A stretch of 32,597 nt of DNA from JAPOQD01 sp964620555 (GTDB lineage Bacteria; Pseudomonadota; Gammaproteobacteria; Pseudomonadales; Halieaceae), in NCBI GenBank assembly GCA_964620555.1, contig CAZUGZ010000026.1, positions 1-32,597 of the forward strand, given 5' to 3'. The notes below the pieces were generated by a model, which did not search any database, was not told where the DNA came from, and was given only the letters and a program-made list of their open reading frames with translations. The position numbers were made by a program, and so were the translations under genes. Shown here in pieces: positions 1 to 7,696 of the stretch; the stretch's first letter is position 1, and each line of letters opens with the position of its first letter.

Positions 1-678
1 GACGCCACTGGCGCCAGGTCAGACATCACCGTTCCAATGGTCAAGGCACTGGCGGAGCAGACTGCCAAACTTCACTCGATCGATTTATCTGCCGAGCGCA
101 GGCGGTTTGAGAATACCGTGCTTGAACAATCCGCCAGCATTTCGACTGTAGAGGAAGCAACTCGCCAATATATTCAGTTCTGGCGTGATATCAGTGAAAG
201 AGCGGGCATTGCCAAATCTCCACTGGTAGAAAGAGCTTTCCGCTGGCTGGAAGAAAATGTCGCCCATTGCGAAGATGGCCCGGTGCTGGTACACGGGGAC
301 ATCGGCATGCACAACGTGCTGTTCGACGACGATGAGCTGACGGCCATTCTGGATTGGGAAGCCTCGCATATTGGCGACCCGGCCGATGAACTTGCCTGGA
401 TAATCCAGTGCACAGGCCAATATCTGGACGGAGAAAAATTGCTGGAGTTATATCAAGATGCTGGCGGTAGGCCGCTCTCGGAATTCAGGCTGCGATACTT
501 CGATGTATTCATGTGTATCAAGATGCCCATTGCCTGCCTCGCTGCGGAAAAAATCCTGCACACCCGCCCCGGTAGCCCTCAGCTTGCAGTATTTGCATTG
601 CGATTTATTCACAGCAACGCCAGCAGGCTGGCAGAGGCCATAAGAATCGCAGAGCAAGCAAAAAATAACGCCCGGTAA
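1..678 (+). CDS. Phosphotransferase (APH-like) family protein, 5' truncated
   Basis: The reading frame is open from the first base, so the N-terminal lobe lies outside the window; 225 residues are visible. They contain the kinase catalytic motif VLVHGDIGMHNVLF (HGD-x4-N; His codon at 292) and, shortly after, the metal-binding ILDWE segment. Both are hallmarks of the aminoglycoside/choline-kinase-like (APH, PF01636) fold. Family members phosphorylate small molecules such as aminoglycosides, homoserine or choline. Many marine proteobacterial paralogues sit beside acyl-CoA dehydrogenases and have unknown substrates. The substrate here cannot be told. The TAA stop lies inside the terminator hairpin that follows. 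Base composition is more A/T-rich than the gltX-to-cobO core. Confidence 0.85.
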   Translation, partial: DATGARSDITVPMVKALAEQTAKLHSIDLSAERRRFENTVLEQSASISTVEEATRQYIQFWRDISERAGIAKSPLVERAFRWLEENVAHCEDGPVLVHGDIGMHNVLFDDDELTAILDWEASHIGDPADELAWIIQCTGQYLDGEKLLELYQDAGGRPLSEFRLRYFDVFMCIKMPIACLAAEKILHTRPGSPQLAVFALRFIHSNASRLAEAIRIAEQAKNNAR

Positions 679-688
679 AAACCGGGCG
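669..688. terminator. Bidirectional intrinsic terminator
   Basis: A perfect 8-bp stem (CGCCCGGT / ACCGGGCG) encloses a 4-nt AAAA loop. On the minus strand the stem is followed by TTATTTTTT, a strong U-tract, so it should end leftward transcripts coming from the tRNA-Ala region. On the plus strand it is followed by the weaker CTTTCTG and would end the phosphotransferase mRNA, whose stop codon lies within the left arm. Confidence 0.8.
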
Positions 689-733
689 CTTTCTGACAAA
701 GGCCACCGCCTGAAAACCCGCGACGTACAGTTA

Positions 734-916
734 CTAGAGACCCGCCACCTTCTCTTCAATGGTTTTTAGTCGGCGGTGATAACTGTCATCAATTTTTGCA
801 TTGACAAGCTCTTCCGTCAGGCCGAACTGCTCCAGGCTGTGCTGATGCGATGCGTGGCCCTGGCTGGGGTCAGCGCTGATTTCCCTCTCCCATGCCTGCC
901 TGCATGCCTCTTCCAC
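734..916 (-). CDS. Possible small protein, 60 aa, unknown
   Basis: A 60-codon GTG-initiated frame encodes a charged, helix-prone peptide (starts MEEACRQAWEREI, ends KTIEEKVAGL) with no motif I recognise. In its favour are a protein-like composition and its place between tRNA-Ala and a strong minus-strand terminator 46 bp beyond its stop, which would give it a transcript. Against it are the lack of a convincing Shine-Dalgarno sequence before the GTG and an in-frame stop at about 944. It could be the 3' remnant of a longer gene. The rest of 689-1029 holds nothing else I can identify; in particular no second tRNA follows tRNA-Ala. Confidence 0.3.
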   Translation of the reverse strand: MEEACRQAWEREISADPSQGHASHQHSLEQFGLTEELVNAKIDDSYHRRLKTIEEKVAGL

Positions 917-1029
917 GCCTACACAACACCAGGAGCGCTGTGTCTATTTGGGTTTTTGTGCAGTATTTTTGCAACCCGTATTCGGTTAGTGACTGCTACT
1001 CCTGAAACCCACCTCGTTCAAGGCATTAT

Positions 1030-1105
1030 TGGTGGAGCTAGGCGGGATCGAACCGCCGACCTCAACACTGCCAGTGTTGCGCTCTCCCGGCTGAGCTATA
1101 GCCCC
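1030..1105 (-). tRNA. tRNA-Ala (anticodon GGC)
   Basis: A full cloverleaf can be folded. The acceptor stem GGGGCTA/TAGCTCC contains the G3-U70 wobble pair that is the alanine identity element. The D stem is GCTC/GAGC, and the anticodon stem CAACA/TGTTG carries loop CTGGCAG with anticodon GGC. The T arm is GGCGG-TTCGATC-CCGCC and CCA is encoded. Length is 76 nt. It decodes GCC (and GCU weakly), which suits a GC-rich genome. A tRNA-Ala near gltX is a known arrangement in pseudomonads; here an SDR gene separates them. Confidence 0.97.
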
Positions 1106-1118
1106 AAAAGGGCTGCGG

Positions 1119-1147
1119 ATTCTAGTAGTGCCAGCCAATCCTGTCAA
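1119..1147 (-). promoter_or_regulatory. Sigma70 promoter of tRNA-Ala
   Basis: On the minus strand a perfect TTGACA (1142-1147) is followed by a 17-bp spacer and TAGAAT (1119-1124). Between the -10 and the tRNA 5' end lies a short G+C-rich discriminator (CCGCAGCCC), typical of stringently controlled stable-RNA promoters. It is the best sigma70 match I saw in the window. Confidence 0.85.
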
Positions 1148-1214
1148 TTTCCGTGACCATCAAAAGCCACTGGATTCCGCGACTGATCCGCCCAGCACTG
1201 TAAAACGCAGACTC

Positions 1215-2165
1215 CTAGGCCCCGCTCTTATCTTTTACCGAAATGGCCAGCGCAAATTTATCCATCAGTTTTTCTGGCAATAGCCAGGTCAGGAAAAACA
1301 TGATGTAGGAATCGATTCCGGTGATATAGCGTGTTTTCGGATTTTTCAGCTCGATGCCCTTCATAATCGACGCTGCGCAATCGTCAGGACTGGACCCCAT
1401 CTTGTTAGGTACCAGGTTTGCTCCACAAATATCCATAACCCCGGCGTAGTTGGAGAGGTACTCGGGGTCGGCCACGAGTGCTGGTTGTTTAACTTCGGTA
1501 TTCTTTCCAACATCGAATTCAGGTGTAGACACCTCCCCTGGGGTACAATTTTTCATTTCGGCGATGAGTTCCCTTGAGGCCATGTAGTTGTATGCCAGCA
1601 TGTAGGTATCCCACACGCACCCCGGATTGATGATTACCACTTTGATACCGTAGGGCATAAGCTCACGGCGCAGCGCCATCATAAGGGCCTCACCCGCATG
1701 CTTCGACGATGAGTAGGACAGCAACATGGCCCCTGCTGTCCTGCCAAACAGGGAGCTTACGTGGACAATTCTGCCCTTGCTCCGTTTGAGCAGGTCCAGG
1801 CAGCGTCGAAGCAATGTGAGATTGCCAAACACATTGATTTCATAAACTTCGCGAAAATTTTCCTGATCGAAATACTCAAAAGGCACCCCGATTGGAGCGT
1901 TTGCACCATTGGTTACCACGGCGGCGAGATCGGGGTTCTCGGTTTCGACTTTCGCAACGACTGCTTCAATGTGATCTTTTATGCGCAGGTCGAGCCAGAC
2001 AGGGATAATTTGCTCGGTATCGAGTTCCGATTTCAAGCGCTCAAGCTCGCTCATTTCCCAATCATCAATTGCTCCTGCATAAACGATATAACCCGCGTCA
2101 ACCATGCGTCGGGTAGCAGCCATACCGATGCCCCCGGCAGCCCCGGTGAGAATGATGGATTTCAT
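1215..2165 (-). CDS. Short-chain dehydrogenase/reductase, 17-beta-HSD/retinol-dehydrogenase-like
   Basis: 316 aa. The classical SDR fold is visible: the dinucleotide motif TGAAGGIG (residues 7-14), the catalytic Ser at about 137-138 (HVSSLF) and YSSSK (Tyr151, Lys155). A C-terminal extension of about 100 residues includes a hydrophobic stretch (SYIMFFLTWLLP), resembling the membrane-associated retinol/hydroxysteroid dehydrogenase branch. The usual NNAG motif is replaced by TNGAN (85-89). The ATG at 2165 was chosen because GGGAGGAAAG lies just upstream; the frame extends further 5' but would overlap gltX. The gene lies 70 bp downstream of gltX on the same strand and may be read through from it. 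Lower GC than gltX suggests a later insertion between gltX and tRNA-Ala. Substrate unknown. Confidence 0.88.
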   Translation of the reverse strand: MKSIILTGAAGGIGMAATRRMVDAGYIVYAGAIDDWEMSELERLKSELDTEQIIPVWLDLRIKDHIEAVVAKVETENPDLAAVVTNGANAPIGVPFEYFDQENFREVYEINVFGNLTLLRRCLDLLKRSKGRIVHVSSLFGRTAGAMLLSYSSSKHAGEALMMALRRELMPYGIKVVIINPGCVWDTYMLAYNYMASRELIAEMKNCTPGEVSTPEFDVGKNTEVKQPALVADPEYLSNYAGVMDICGANLVPNKMGSSPDDCAASIMKGIELKNPKTRYITGIDSYIMFFLTWLLPEKLMDKFALAISVKDKSGA

Positions 2166-2235
2166 GACTTTCCTCCCAGATTGACAATTACGGTTTCCAA
2201 AGGCGCCATTGGTTAAGAAACCCCTTTGCCCGGCA

Positions 2236-3738
2236 TTACCCGCTACCTGGTGCTCCCTCGAGTTGCGCGTATTCCCTTGCCAGTTTTTTTCTGCCCTTGT
2301 TGGATAACCCACCCAGCACTTCGATGGCGTGGAGCATGCGGGCACGACTCAGATCCGGGCCCAGCAGCACCATGGCGTCAATCACGGAAAACGACGCGGT
2401 GCTGCCGGTGATGGCGACAAACAGCGGTGCCAGAAAATACTTCATCCTGATTTCCAGTGCCTCGGCAATGGCCTGCGCATCGGCCAGGATGGTCGAGCGC
2501 TCCCACTGCTGCTGCGATTCCAACCGCCACAACAGGAACTGCAGGCTCCTGATGTGCGTTTCGCTGTCGCCCCGGCAAGCGGCGAAATCCGCTTCCTCGA
2601 TGGGCAGCTCACCCGCTACCAGAAAACTGACCAGCGGAGCGAAATCGCTCAGTGTTTCCATGCGCGATCGGACGTGGGGAATGACGGCCTGCAGCAGTTC
2701 CCGATTGAAAGCCCATTCCTGCAGCCGCTCGGCCAGTTCCCGATCACTGCAGTTTTCCCGGATCCACAGGCCGTTGAGCCAGCGCAATTTGTCCGGGTCG
2801 AACACCGGGCCGCCCAGCGACACCCGCTGGATATCGAAATTTTCCATCATCTCGGCCAGGCTGAACTTCTCCCTGCCATCGGGCATGGACCATCCCATGC
2901 GCCCCAGGTAGTTGAGCAGGGCCTGGGGCAGAAAGCCCATGCGCCGGTAGTACAGGATGCTGGTGGGATTGTTGCGCTTGCTCAACTTGCTGTGGTCGGG
3001 GTTGCGCAACAGGGGCAGGTGACACCACTGGGGTGATTCCCAACCGAAGTACTGGTAGAGCAACTGATGCTTGGGGGTGGAATTGAGCCACTCCTCGCCG
3101 CGCAACACATGGCTGATGCCCATGCGGTGATCGTCCACTACATTGGCCAGGTGGTAGGTGGGCATACCATCCGATTTCAGCAGCACCTGTGCGTCCACCA
3201 TGCTCCAGTCCAGTTCCACACTGCCCCGCAGCAGGTCCTGTACCACGCAGTTGCCCTCCTCCTCCGGCACCATCATGCGGATCACCGGCTGCTGACCCGC
3301 GGCCCTGCGGCGGGCGATCTCGTCCTCTTCGAGGCGCAGGTTGGAGGGTTTGAGGGCACTGCTGAGACCTGCCGCCCGGCGCGATTCGCGCAGGGACTGA
3401 AGTTCTTCCGGACTGCGGTAGCAGTGGAAGGCGTTACCCTGTTCAACCAGTTGCTCGGCATAGCCGACGTAGCTGTCGCCGCATTCGCTCTGGCGATAGG
3501 GGCTACGGTCACCACCCACATCCGGTCCCTCGTCCCATTCCAGACCCAGCCAGCGCAGGCTGTCGAGAATGTCCCGTTCGAATTGGGGTGCGCTGCGAGC
3601 CCGATCGGTATCTTCGATACGCAACAGGAACCGGCCGCCTTGGGCGCGGGCAAAGCACAGGTTGAACAGCGCCATGTACGCGGTTCCCAGGTGGGGCGCC
3701 CCGGTGGGCGACGGTGCTACGCGGGTGCGAACGGTCAT
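2236..3738 (-). CDS. gltX: Glutamate--tRNA ligase
   Basis: 500 aa, the usual bacterial GluRS length. It charges tRNA-Glu with glutamate in the cytoplasm, using ATP. The class I signatures are clear: the HIGH-equivalent APSPTGAPHLGTAY near residues 8-21 and the KMSKS-equivalent KLSKR (HSKLSKRNNPTS), with IEDTDRAR, WDEGPDVGG and GEEWLNSTPKH in the catalytic domain. The N-terminus and the PDVGG region closely follow Pseudomonas-type GltX. The start is the ATG immediately before TVRTRVAPSPTG, leaving no N-terminal extension. The next minus-strand gene upstream ends 128 bp away, and the SDR gene lies downstream. Confidence 0.97.
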   Translation of the reverse strand: MTVRTRVAPSPTGAPHLGTAYMALFNLCFARAQGGRFLLRIEDTDRARSAPQFERDILDSLRWLGLEWDEGPDVGGDRSPYRQSECGDSYVGYAEQLVEQGNAFHCYRSPEELQSLRESRRAAGLSSALKPSNLRLEEDEIARRRAAGQQPVIRMMVPEEEGNCVVQDLLRGSVELDWSMVDAQVLLKSDGMPTYHLANVVDDHRMGISHVLRGEEWLNSTPKHQLLYQYFGWESPQWCHLPLLRNPDHSKLSKRNNPTSILYYRRMGFLPQALLNYLGRMGWSMPDGREKFSLAEMMENFDIQRVSLGGPVFDPDKLRWLNGLWIRENCSDRELAERLQEWAFNRELLQAVIPHVRSRMETLSDFAPLVSFLVAGELPIEEADFAACRGDSETHIRSLQFLLWRLESQQQWERSTILADAQAIAEALEIRMKYFLAPLFVAITGSTASFSVIDAMVLLGPDLSRARMLHAIEVLGGLSNKGRKKLAREYAQLEGAPGSG

Positions 3739-3866
3739 GGCCAGCGATTATACGGGAATTCCGCCGCGGCGGGCCCGGCGTACAAAGCCGGGGATCTTTT
3801 GACTGCGCCCCGGCGGATCGACCACCGGCGCCCGCTGAAAGCCGCACCGACTGCAGGCATCAGCGT

Positions 3867-6428
3867 CTACCAGCGCATGGAGCCACTGAGCATCACGGCG
3901 TGGAAAGTCTCATCTGCCACGCGCTCGCGCATATTTCCCTCGAGGCTCAAACTTGCGGATTGGCCCAGCCGGTAGCGCCCGCCAAAGCGGTAGGTCCCAT
4001 ATCCTTCCTCGGAGAAGGTAAGGCCTGCAAAGGGCGTCACCAGACCACCCCAGGCGTCCATCCCGTAGCCCACATCGGCGCGCACGCGGGGGGCCAGACC
4101 TCCGCTTTCCTGGTTCGCAAATCGCGAGGCGTCCTGAAGATTCCACAGGCGGGCGGCACCGCCAGCGATCTCTCCCACCTCGGGCCGCACGGTGAGAGCG
4201 AGACCCCGCCCCGCCTGGCCCGGGGAGATGCTGATCATGCCACCGACGCCCCAGTCGGTTAGGTCATCTTCCTCGTGAGCCAGCAATCCGCGCGCGCGAA
4301 GCTCCACAATCAGACCCATGGCAGGATTGCTGAAGCGGATGCTGCCGCCAAGTTCGATGCCCACGCCCTCATCCACATCGCCCGAGTCGTGGCGCAGGCC
4401 CAACTCCATCGAGGGGCGCACCGAACCGCCGCCATCGAGCGCCGTCTCGCGCGAGGCCTCAAGCATGGCACGAAGACGGTTGCTCTGCGCCGAGATGGAT
4501 TCGAGCCCATCGTTCCCGTCCGCTTCCACCTGGGTTAGCAGAACATCGGATTTGAGCGCCATGTCGAACCCGCCCATTTTCGTGAGTTCGCTCCGAAGTC
4601 CGAACGCGCCCATCCGCATCTCGATGTCGGTCTCGACCGAATTCTCGATGGCCTGCTCATCGAGTGTCATCTCGCCGCTGCCATATCCGAGAATGCCCCA
4701 CATCGAGAGCCGCTCGCTCACCGTGTAGCCCAGGTAGGGATGCACGCTGGTGAGATCCGCTTCCATTTCGCTTTGGCCTTCGTTCTCGAAGCTGCCGTCG
4801 CCGTCGGCGCGGGACAGCGCCACGCCCGCCAGCAGGGAGCCTCTCGCGTAATCCACCCCCAGCATGGCGGTGGTTACGTCGCCTTCGATCGAGGACGCTC
4901 CCCCACCCTCGAACGAAGTGTGCGCGCCACGGCCCCAGGCGGACCAGTAGCCGCCCGCCTCACCCTCAGCTCCCTCGGCGGAACTCAGGTGAAACGAAGT
5001 ATCCGCGAGAAACCGGCCCATCGTCATCTGGCGGTACACACCGGGGAAGCCATCCCCCGCCGGCGCGAACCGGTCCGCGCCTGCCGGGGACTCGAAAGCA
5101 GGAGAATGGATGTGCTGCTGTGCAAAGGAGGCGAAGTCGAAGTCCACGCTGTCGTTGGTCAGGGGGGTGCGAACCGAAACACCAGACAGGTTCAGGCTGT
5201 TTCCGCCGAGGATCACCTCACCTCCACCCGGGGCAGGCGAGTTCATGCGACCTTGAATCATCTCTACGGCCTGGCTCGCCACGGCGCGTCCGAAATGCGC
5301 CAGCCAGCCCTCGACCGACTCCACGCTCTCGCTGGACACCGGGTCGCCGTAAATGCCCGCACCGATGATGTAGGAGTTGCGTATCGAACCGAATCCCGGT
5401 ATTTCGAGAGTAAATTCGAACTGTCGCGCAAAGGTGACCTTGGGAATGTCGGCTCTGTCGCTGTCGTCATCCGGATTGTCGAAATAATACTCGACGAAAC
5501 CGCCTCCCTCTCTCTGCGCCACCTCGATAATCTGCGGCAGAATGAGATCTCCGGTGACTTCGTCCCGCAAGGTTTCCGTGGGTGTCTGGAATTCGTACCT
5601 GTCCGGGAATCCCCCGTGAAAGTGTACGAAGCCATTCGGGTCCATCATGAACAGGTACACGGGACCGTGCAGCCAGGGCGGCTTCCTCAAAACGCTTCTC
5701 GCGATGCCAAAGGCGGCATTGATGTCGGACTCGGCCAGCTCCAGGAGGTAGTCTGCCGCCCCACCCACGAATTTCTTGAGGGTTCTGCGGTCCACCACCT
5801 CATGGGCGCCTATCTCAGGGTCGCCGCTGGGCAGGGTTTCCTCGGAAAGGAGAGATTCGTCAAAATCCACACCTGCGACCAGAATGTATGGAATAGCAAT
5901 GCCGTACCCCACGGCGTAGCCGCCCAGCACCGGGCCGCCGTTCCTGTTCGGGAAAGCTCTCGTTGCGGCAACCTGGCGCAGGGCCGCTTCCGTTGCACCC
6001 GGGTTGGCCGGGTCGACCGGGATTCCCAGGGCGGAGAGTATCGCGGCATACACCTCGGGATTGAGCGGCCGCCCTCCGGTCGACATGTCATCCGTATTGA
6101 AGAACAGCCTGCCGTCGAGAGTCACGGCGGCAAGGTAGATGGCGCCTGACTTCCAGGGCCCCTCGGTCCGGGTAATGCACCCGGCGTATCCCAACTCCTC
6201 CGCCGTAAAGATGCTGTTGAAATAGTCTCTCGCCGCCCGCGCGAAGTCACCGATGCTGCCGGCGCCACTTTCCACCTCGCTCGCCGTCGGAACGGGAGTC
6301 GCCAACGGATTGTCCGGAACACCTGCCGGGCGAGGACAGGTGCCTTGCGCGAGGGCGGGCGCACTGATCAAGACACCGATCAACCCGGTCAGGACTCCCC
6401 CCAGAACCATCGATCTCAACGTACTCAT
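3867..6428 (-). CDS. Exported Cache-like / autotransporter-barrel fusion protein
   Basis: 853 aa from the ATG at 6428, chosen because an AAGGAAGGAA ribosome site precedes it and a clean signal peptide follows (basic start, hydrophobic core, cleavage after ALA at residue 27). Residues about 55-200 and 215-370 look like two Cache-type ligand-binding modules. Features are FVGGAADYLLELA, a LFMMDPNGFVHFHGG strand pair and GGGFVEYYFDNP...SYIIGAGIYGDP, the last resembling the sCache_2 ending. A linker (about 370-530) follows, then about 320 residues of alternating strands (GYWSAWGRGAHTSF, MLGVDYARGSLLAGVALSR, HPYLGYTVSERLSMWGILGYG) ending in Trp. This matches autotransporter-type outer-membrane barrels. 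The protein is probably anchored in the outer membrane with a sensor or binding passenger. Function unknown. The domain calls rest on pattern reading only. Confidence 0.8.
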   Translation of the reverse strand: MSTLRSMVLGGVLTGLIGVLISAPALAQGTCPRPAGVPDNPLATPVPTASEVESGAGSIGDFARAARDYFNSIFTAEELGYAGCITRTEGPWKSGAIYLAAVTLDGRLFFNTDDMSTGGRPLNPEVYAAILSALGIPVDPANPGATEAALRQVAATRAFPNRNGGPVLGGYAVGYGIAIPYILVAGVDFDESLLSEETLPSGDPEIGAHEVVDRRTLKKFVGGAADYLLELAESDINAAFGIARSVLRKPPWLHGPVYLFMMDPNGFVHFHGGFPDRYEFQTPTETLRDEVTGDLILPQIIEVAQREGGGFVEYYFDNPDDDSDRADIPKVTFARQFEFTLEIPGFGSIRNSYIIGAGIYGDPVSSESVESVEGWLAHFGRAVASQAVEMIQGRMNSPAPGGGEVILGGNSLNLSGVSVRTPLTNDSVDFDFASFAQQHIHSPAFESPAGADRFAPAGDGFPGVYRQMTMGRFLADTSFHLSSAEGAEGEAGGYWSAWGRGAHTSFEGGGASSIEGDVTTAMLGVDYARGSLLAGVALSRADGDGSFENEGQSEMEADLTSVHPYLGYTVSERLSMWGILGYGSGEMTLDEQAIENSVETDIEMRMGAFGLRSELTKMGGFDMALKSDVLLTQVEADGNDGLESISAQSNRLRAMLEASRETALDGGGSVRPSMELGLRHDSGDVDEGVGIELGGSIRFSNPAMGLIVELRARGLLAHEEDDLTDWGVGGMISISPGQAGRGLALTVRPEVGEIAGGAARLWNLQDASRFANQESGGLAPRVRADVGYGMDAWGGLVTPFAGLTFSEEGYGTYRFGGRYRLGQSASLSLEGNMRERVADETFHAVMLSGSMRW

Positions 6429-6545
6429 TATCAGATGTTCCTTCCTTAGATTCCTCGAATTGGCCCCGTCAACGGCCTGCAACCGGCCTCAAACCTACCA
6501 TGTAGCGCAGGCGGTGTTCAATCCGGCGGGGCGGAGCGGCATCAC

Positions 6546-6570
6546 CGTCATGCCGGGCCCGACCCGCAAT
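6546..6570. repeat. Degenerate half-copy of a REP-like repeat
   Basis: This 25-bp stretch starts with CGTCATGCCGGGCC and closely matches the reverse complement of the right half of the complete element at 9142-9244, with a few substitutions in the second arm. It lies in the 254-bp space between the diverging barrel-protein and dusA genes, for which no clear promoter could be picked. Confidence 0.55.
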
Positions 6571-6682
6571 GCCGATGTGGGGGCCGGGTGGATACAGGTA
6601 CAGATTTTTTACCCGCACCCCGGCAGACTGGAGGTGGCCGGCGGTCCCCGGGTACACTACGGTTTTCCGGAGCGTAGAGTCG

Positions 6683-7696
6683 ATGGGTATGACCCAGAGT
6701 TGGTCCCACCGTTTTTGCGTCGCCCCGATGATGGCCTGGTCGGATCGCCACTGCCGCTATTTTTGGCGTCTGCTCAGCAGAAAGGCGCTGCTGCATACCG
6801 AGATGGTGAGCACCGGGGCGCTGCTGCACGGCGACCGGGCGCGCTGGCTGGACTTCCATTCCGCGGAACATCCGCTGGCCCTGCAGCTCGGCGGCAGCGA
6901 CCCCGGCCAACTGGCCACCTGCACCCGCTGGGCGCGGCAGTGGGGCTATGACGCGGTAAATCTGAATTGCGGCTGTCCCTCCAGCCGGGTGCAGGCCGCA
7001 CGCTTCGGCGCCTGCCTGATGGCTGAGCCGCAACTGGTGAGGGACTGTGTTACGGCAATGCGCGAAGCGGCCGATATCCCGGTCACCGTCAAGCACCGGC
7101 TCGGCATCGACCAGCGGGCCAGCTACCCGCGGTTACTGGATTTTGTCGCCACCGTGGCCCAGTCAGGTGCCACCACCTTCATCGTCCATGCCCGCCAGGC
7201 CTGGTTGCAGGGGCTCAGCCCCCGGGAAAACCGGGACCTTCCGCCCCTGCGCCGGGACTGGGTATACCGCCTCAAACGGGATTTGCCGCATCTGGAGATT
7301 GTCATCAATGGCGGCATCGGCACCCTGGCGGAATGTGAGCAGCACCTCGCTCACGTGGACGGGGTCATGCTCGGTCGCGCCGCGTACCGCAACCCCTACC
7401 TGCTGGCGCAGGTCGATCGGCAGTTTTTTCAGGCAAAGGCGGAGATCCCCTCCCGCCACCACATTCTGGCGCAGATGCAGTGCTATGCCCAGGGGCAACT
7501 GGCGGCCGGTGTGCGGCTGCACCACATCACTCGCCACCTCACCGGGCTGTGGTACCAGGAACCGGGGGCAGCGGAATTTCGCCGCCAACTCGGTGCCTTC
7601 GCGAGTCACCCGGAGGCCGGCAGCGAACTGCTGGAGCGGGTCCGTCAGCGGCTCGGCGAAACCACCCGCAAGCGGCAGCCGAGGCGGGCGGCATGA
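6683..7696 (+). CDS. dusA: tRNA-dihydrouridine(20/20a) synthase
   Basis: 337 aa. DusA uses FMN and NADPH to reduce uridine at positions 20/20a of the tRNA D-loop. Recognisable motifs are RFCVAPMMAWSDRHCRYFWR at the N-terminus, NLNCGCPSSRVQAARFGACLM with the catalytic Cys of the CGCPS element, VKHRLGID, IVHARQAWLQGLSP, and the FMN-phosphate region INGGIG...GVMLGRAAYRNP. The frame is open 38 codons further upstream, but family length and a GGAG about ten bases upstream favour the ATG at 6683 (another ATG lies two codons on). It is the first gene of a coupled operon: its TGA overlaps the ATG of tal. Confidence 0.95.
   Translation: MGMTQSWSHRFCVAPMMAWSDRHCRYFWRLLSRKALLHTEMVSTGALLHGDRARWLDFHSAEHPLALQLGGSDPGQLATCTRWARQWGYDAVNLNCGCPSSRVQAARFGACLMAEPQLVRDCVTAMREAADIPVTVKHRLGIDQRASYPRLLDFVATVAQSGATTFIVHARQAWLQGLSPRENRDLPPLRRDWVYRLKRDLPHLEIVINGGIGTLAECEQHLAHVDGVMLGRAAYRNPYLLAQVDRQFFQAKAEIPSRHHILAQMQCYAQGQLAAGVRLHHITRHLTGLWYQEPGAAEFRRQLGAFASHPEAGSELLERVRQRLGETTRKRQPRRAA

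Noticed and set aside
689..1029. Possible second tRNA (tRNA-Glu) after tRNA-Ala, as in other gltX loci
   Set aside because: No T-loop TTCGA-type motif with pairing arms could be found on either strand.
3774..3792. CCCGGC/GCCGGG hairpin upstream of gltX as a terminator of the barrel-protein gene
   Set aside because: On the minus strand, the direction of the barrel transcript, it is followed by CCCGCC and not a T-tract; the T-rich side faces the wrong way.
4740..6149. 469-codon plus-strand frame opposite the barrel-protein gene
   Set aside because: Antisense shadow with His/Arg/Gly-rich composition and no motif; the minus-strand frame has a signal peptide and domain structure.
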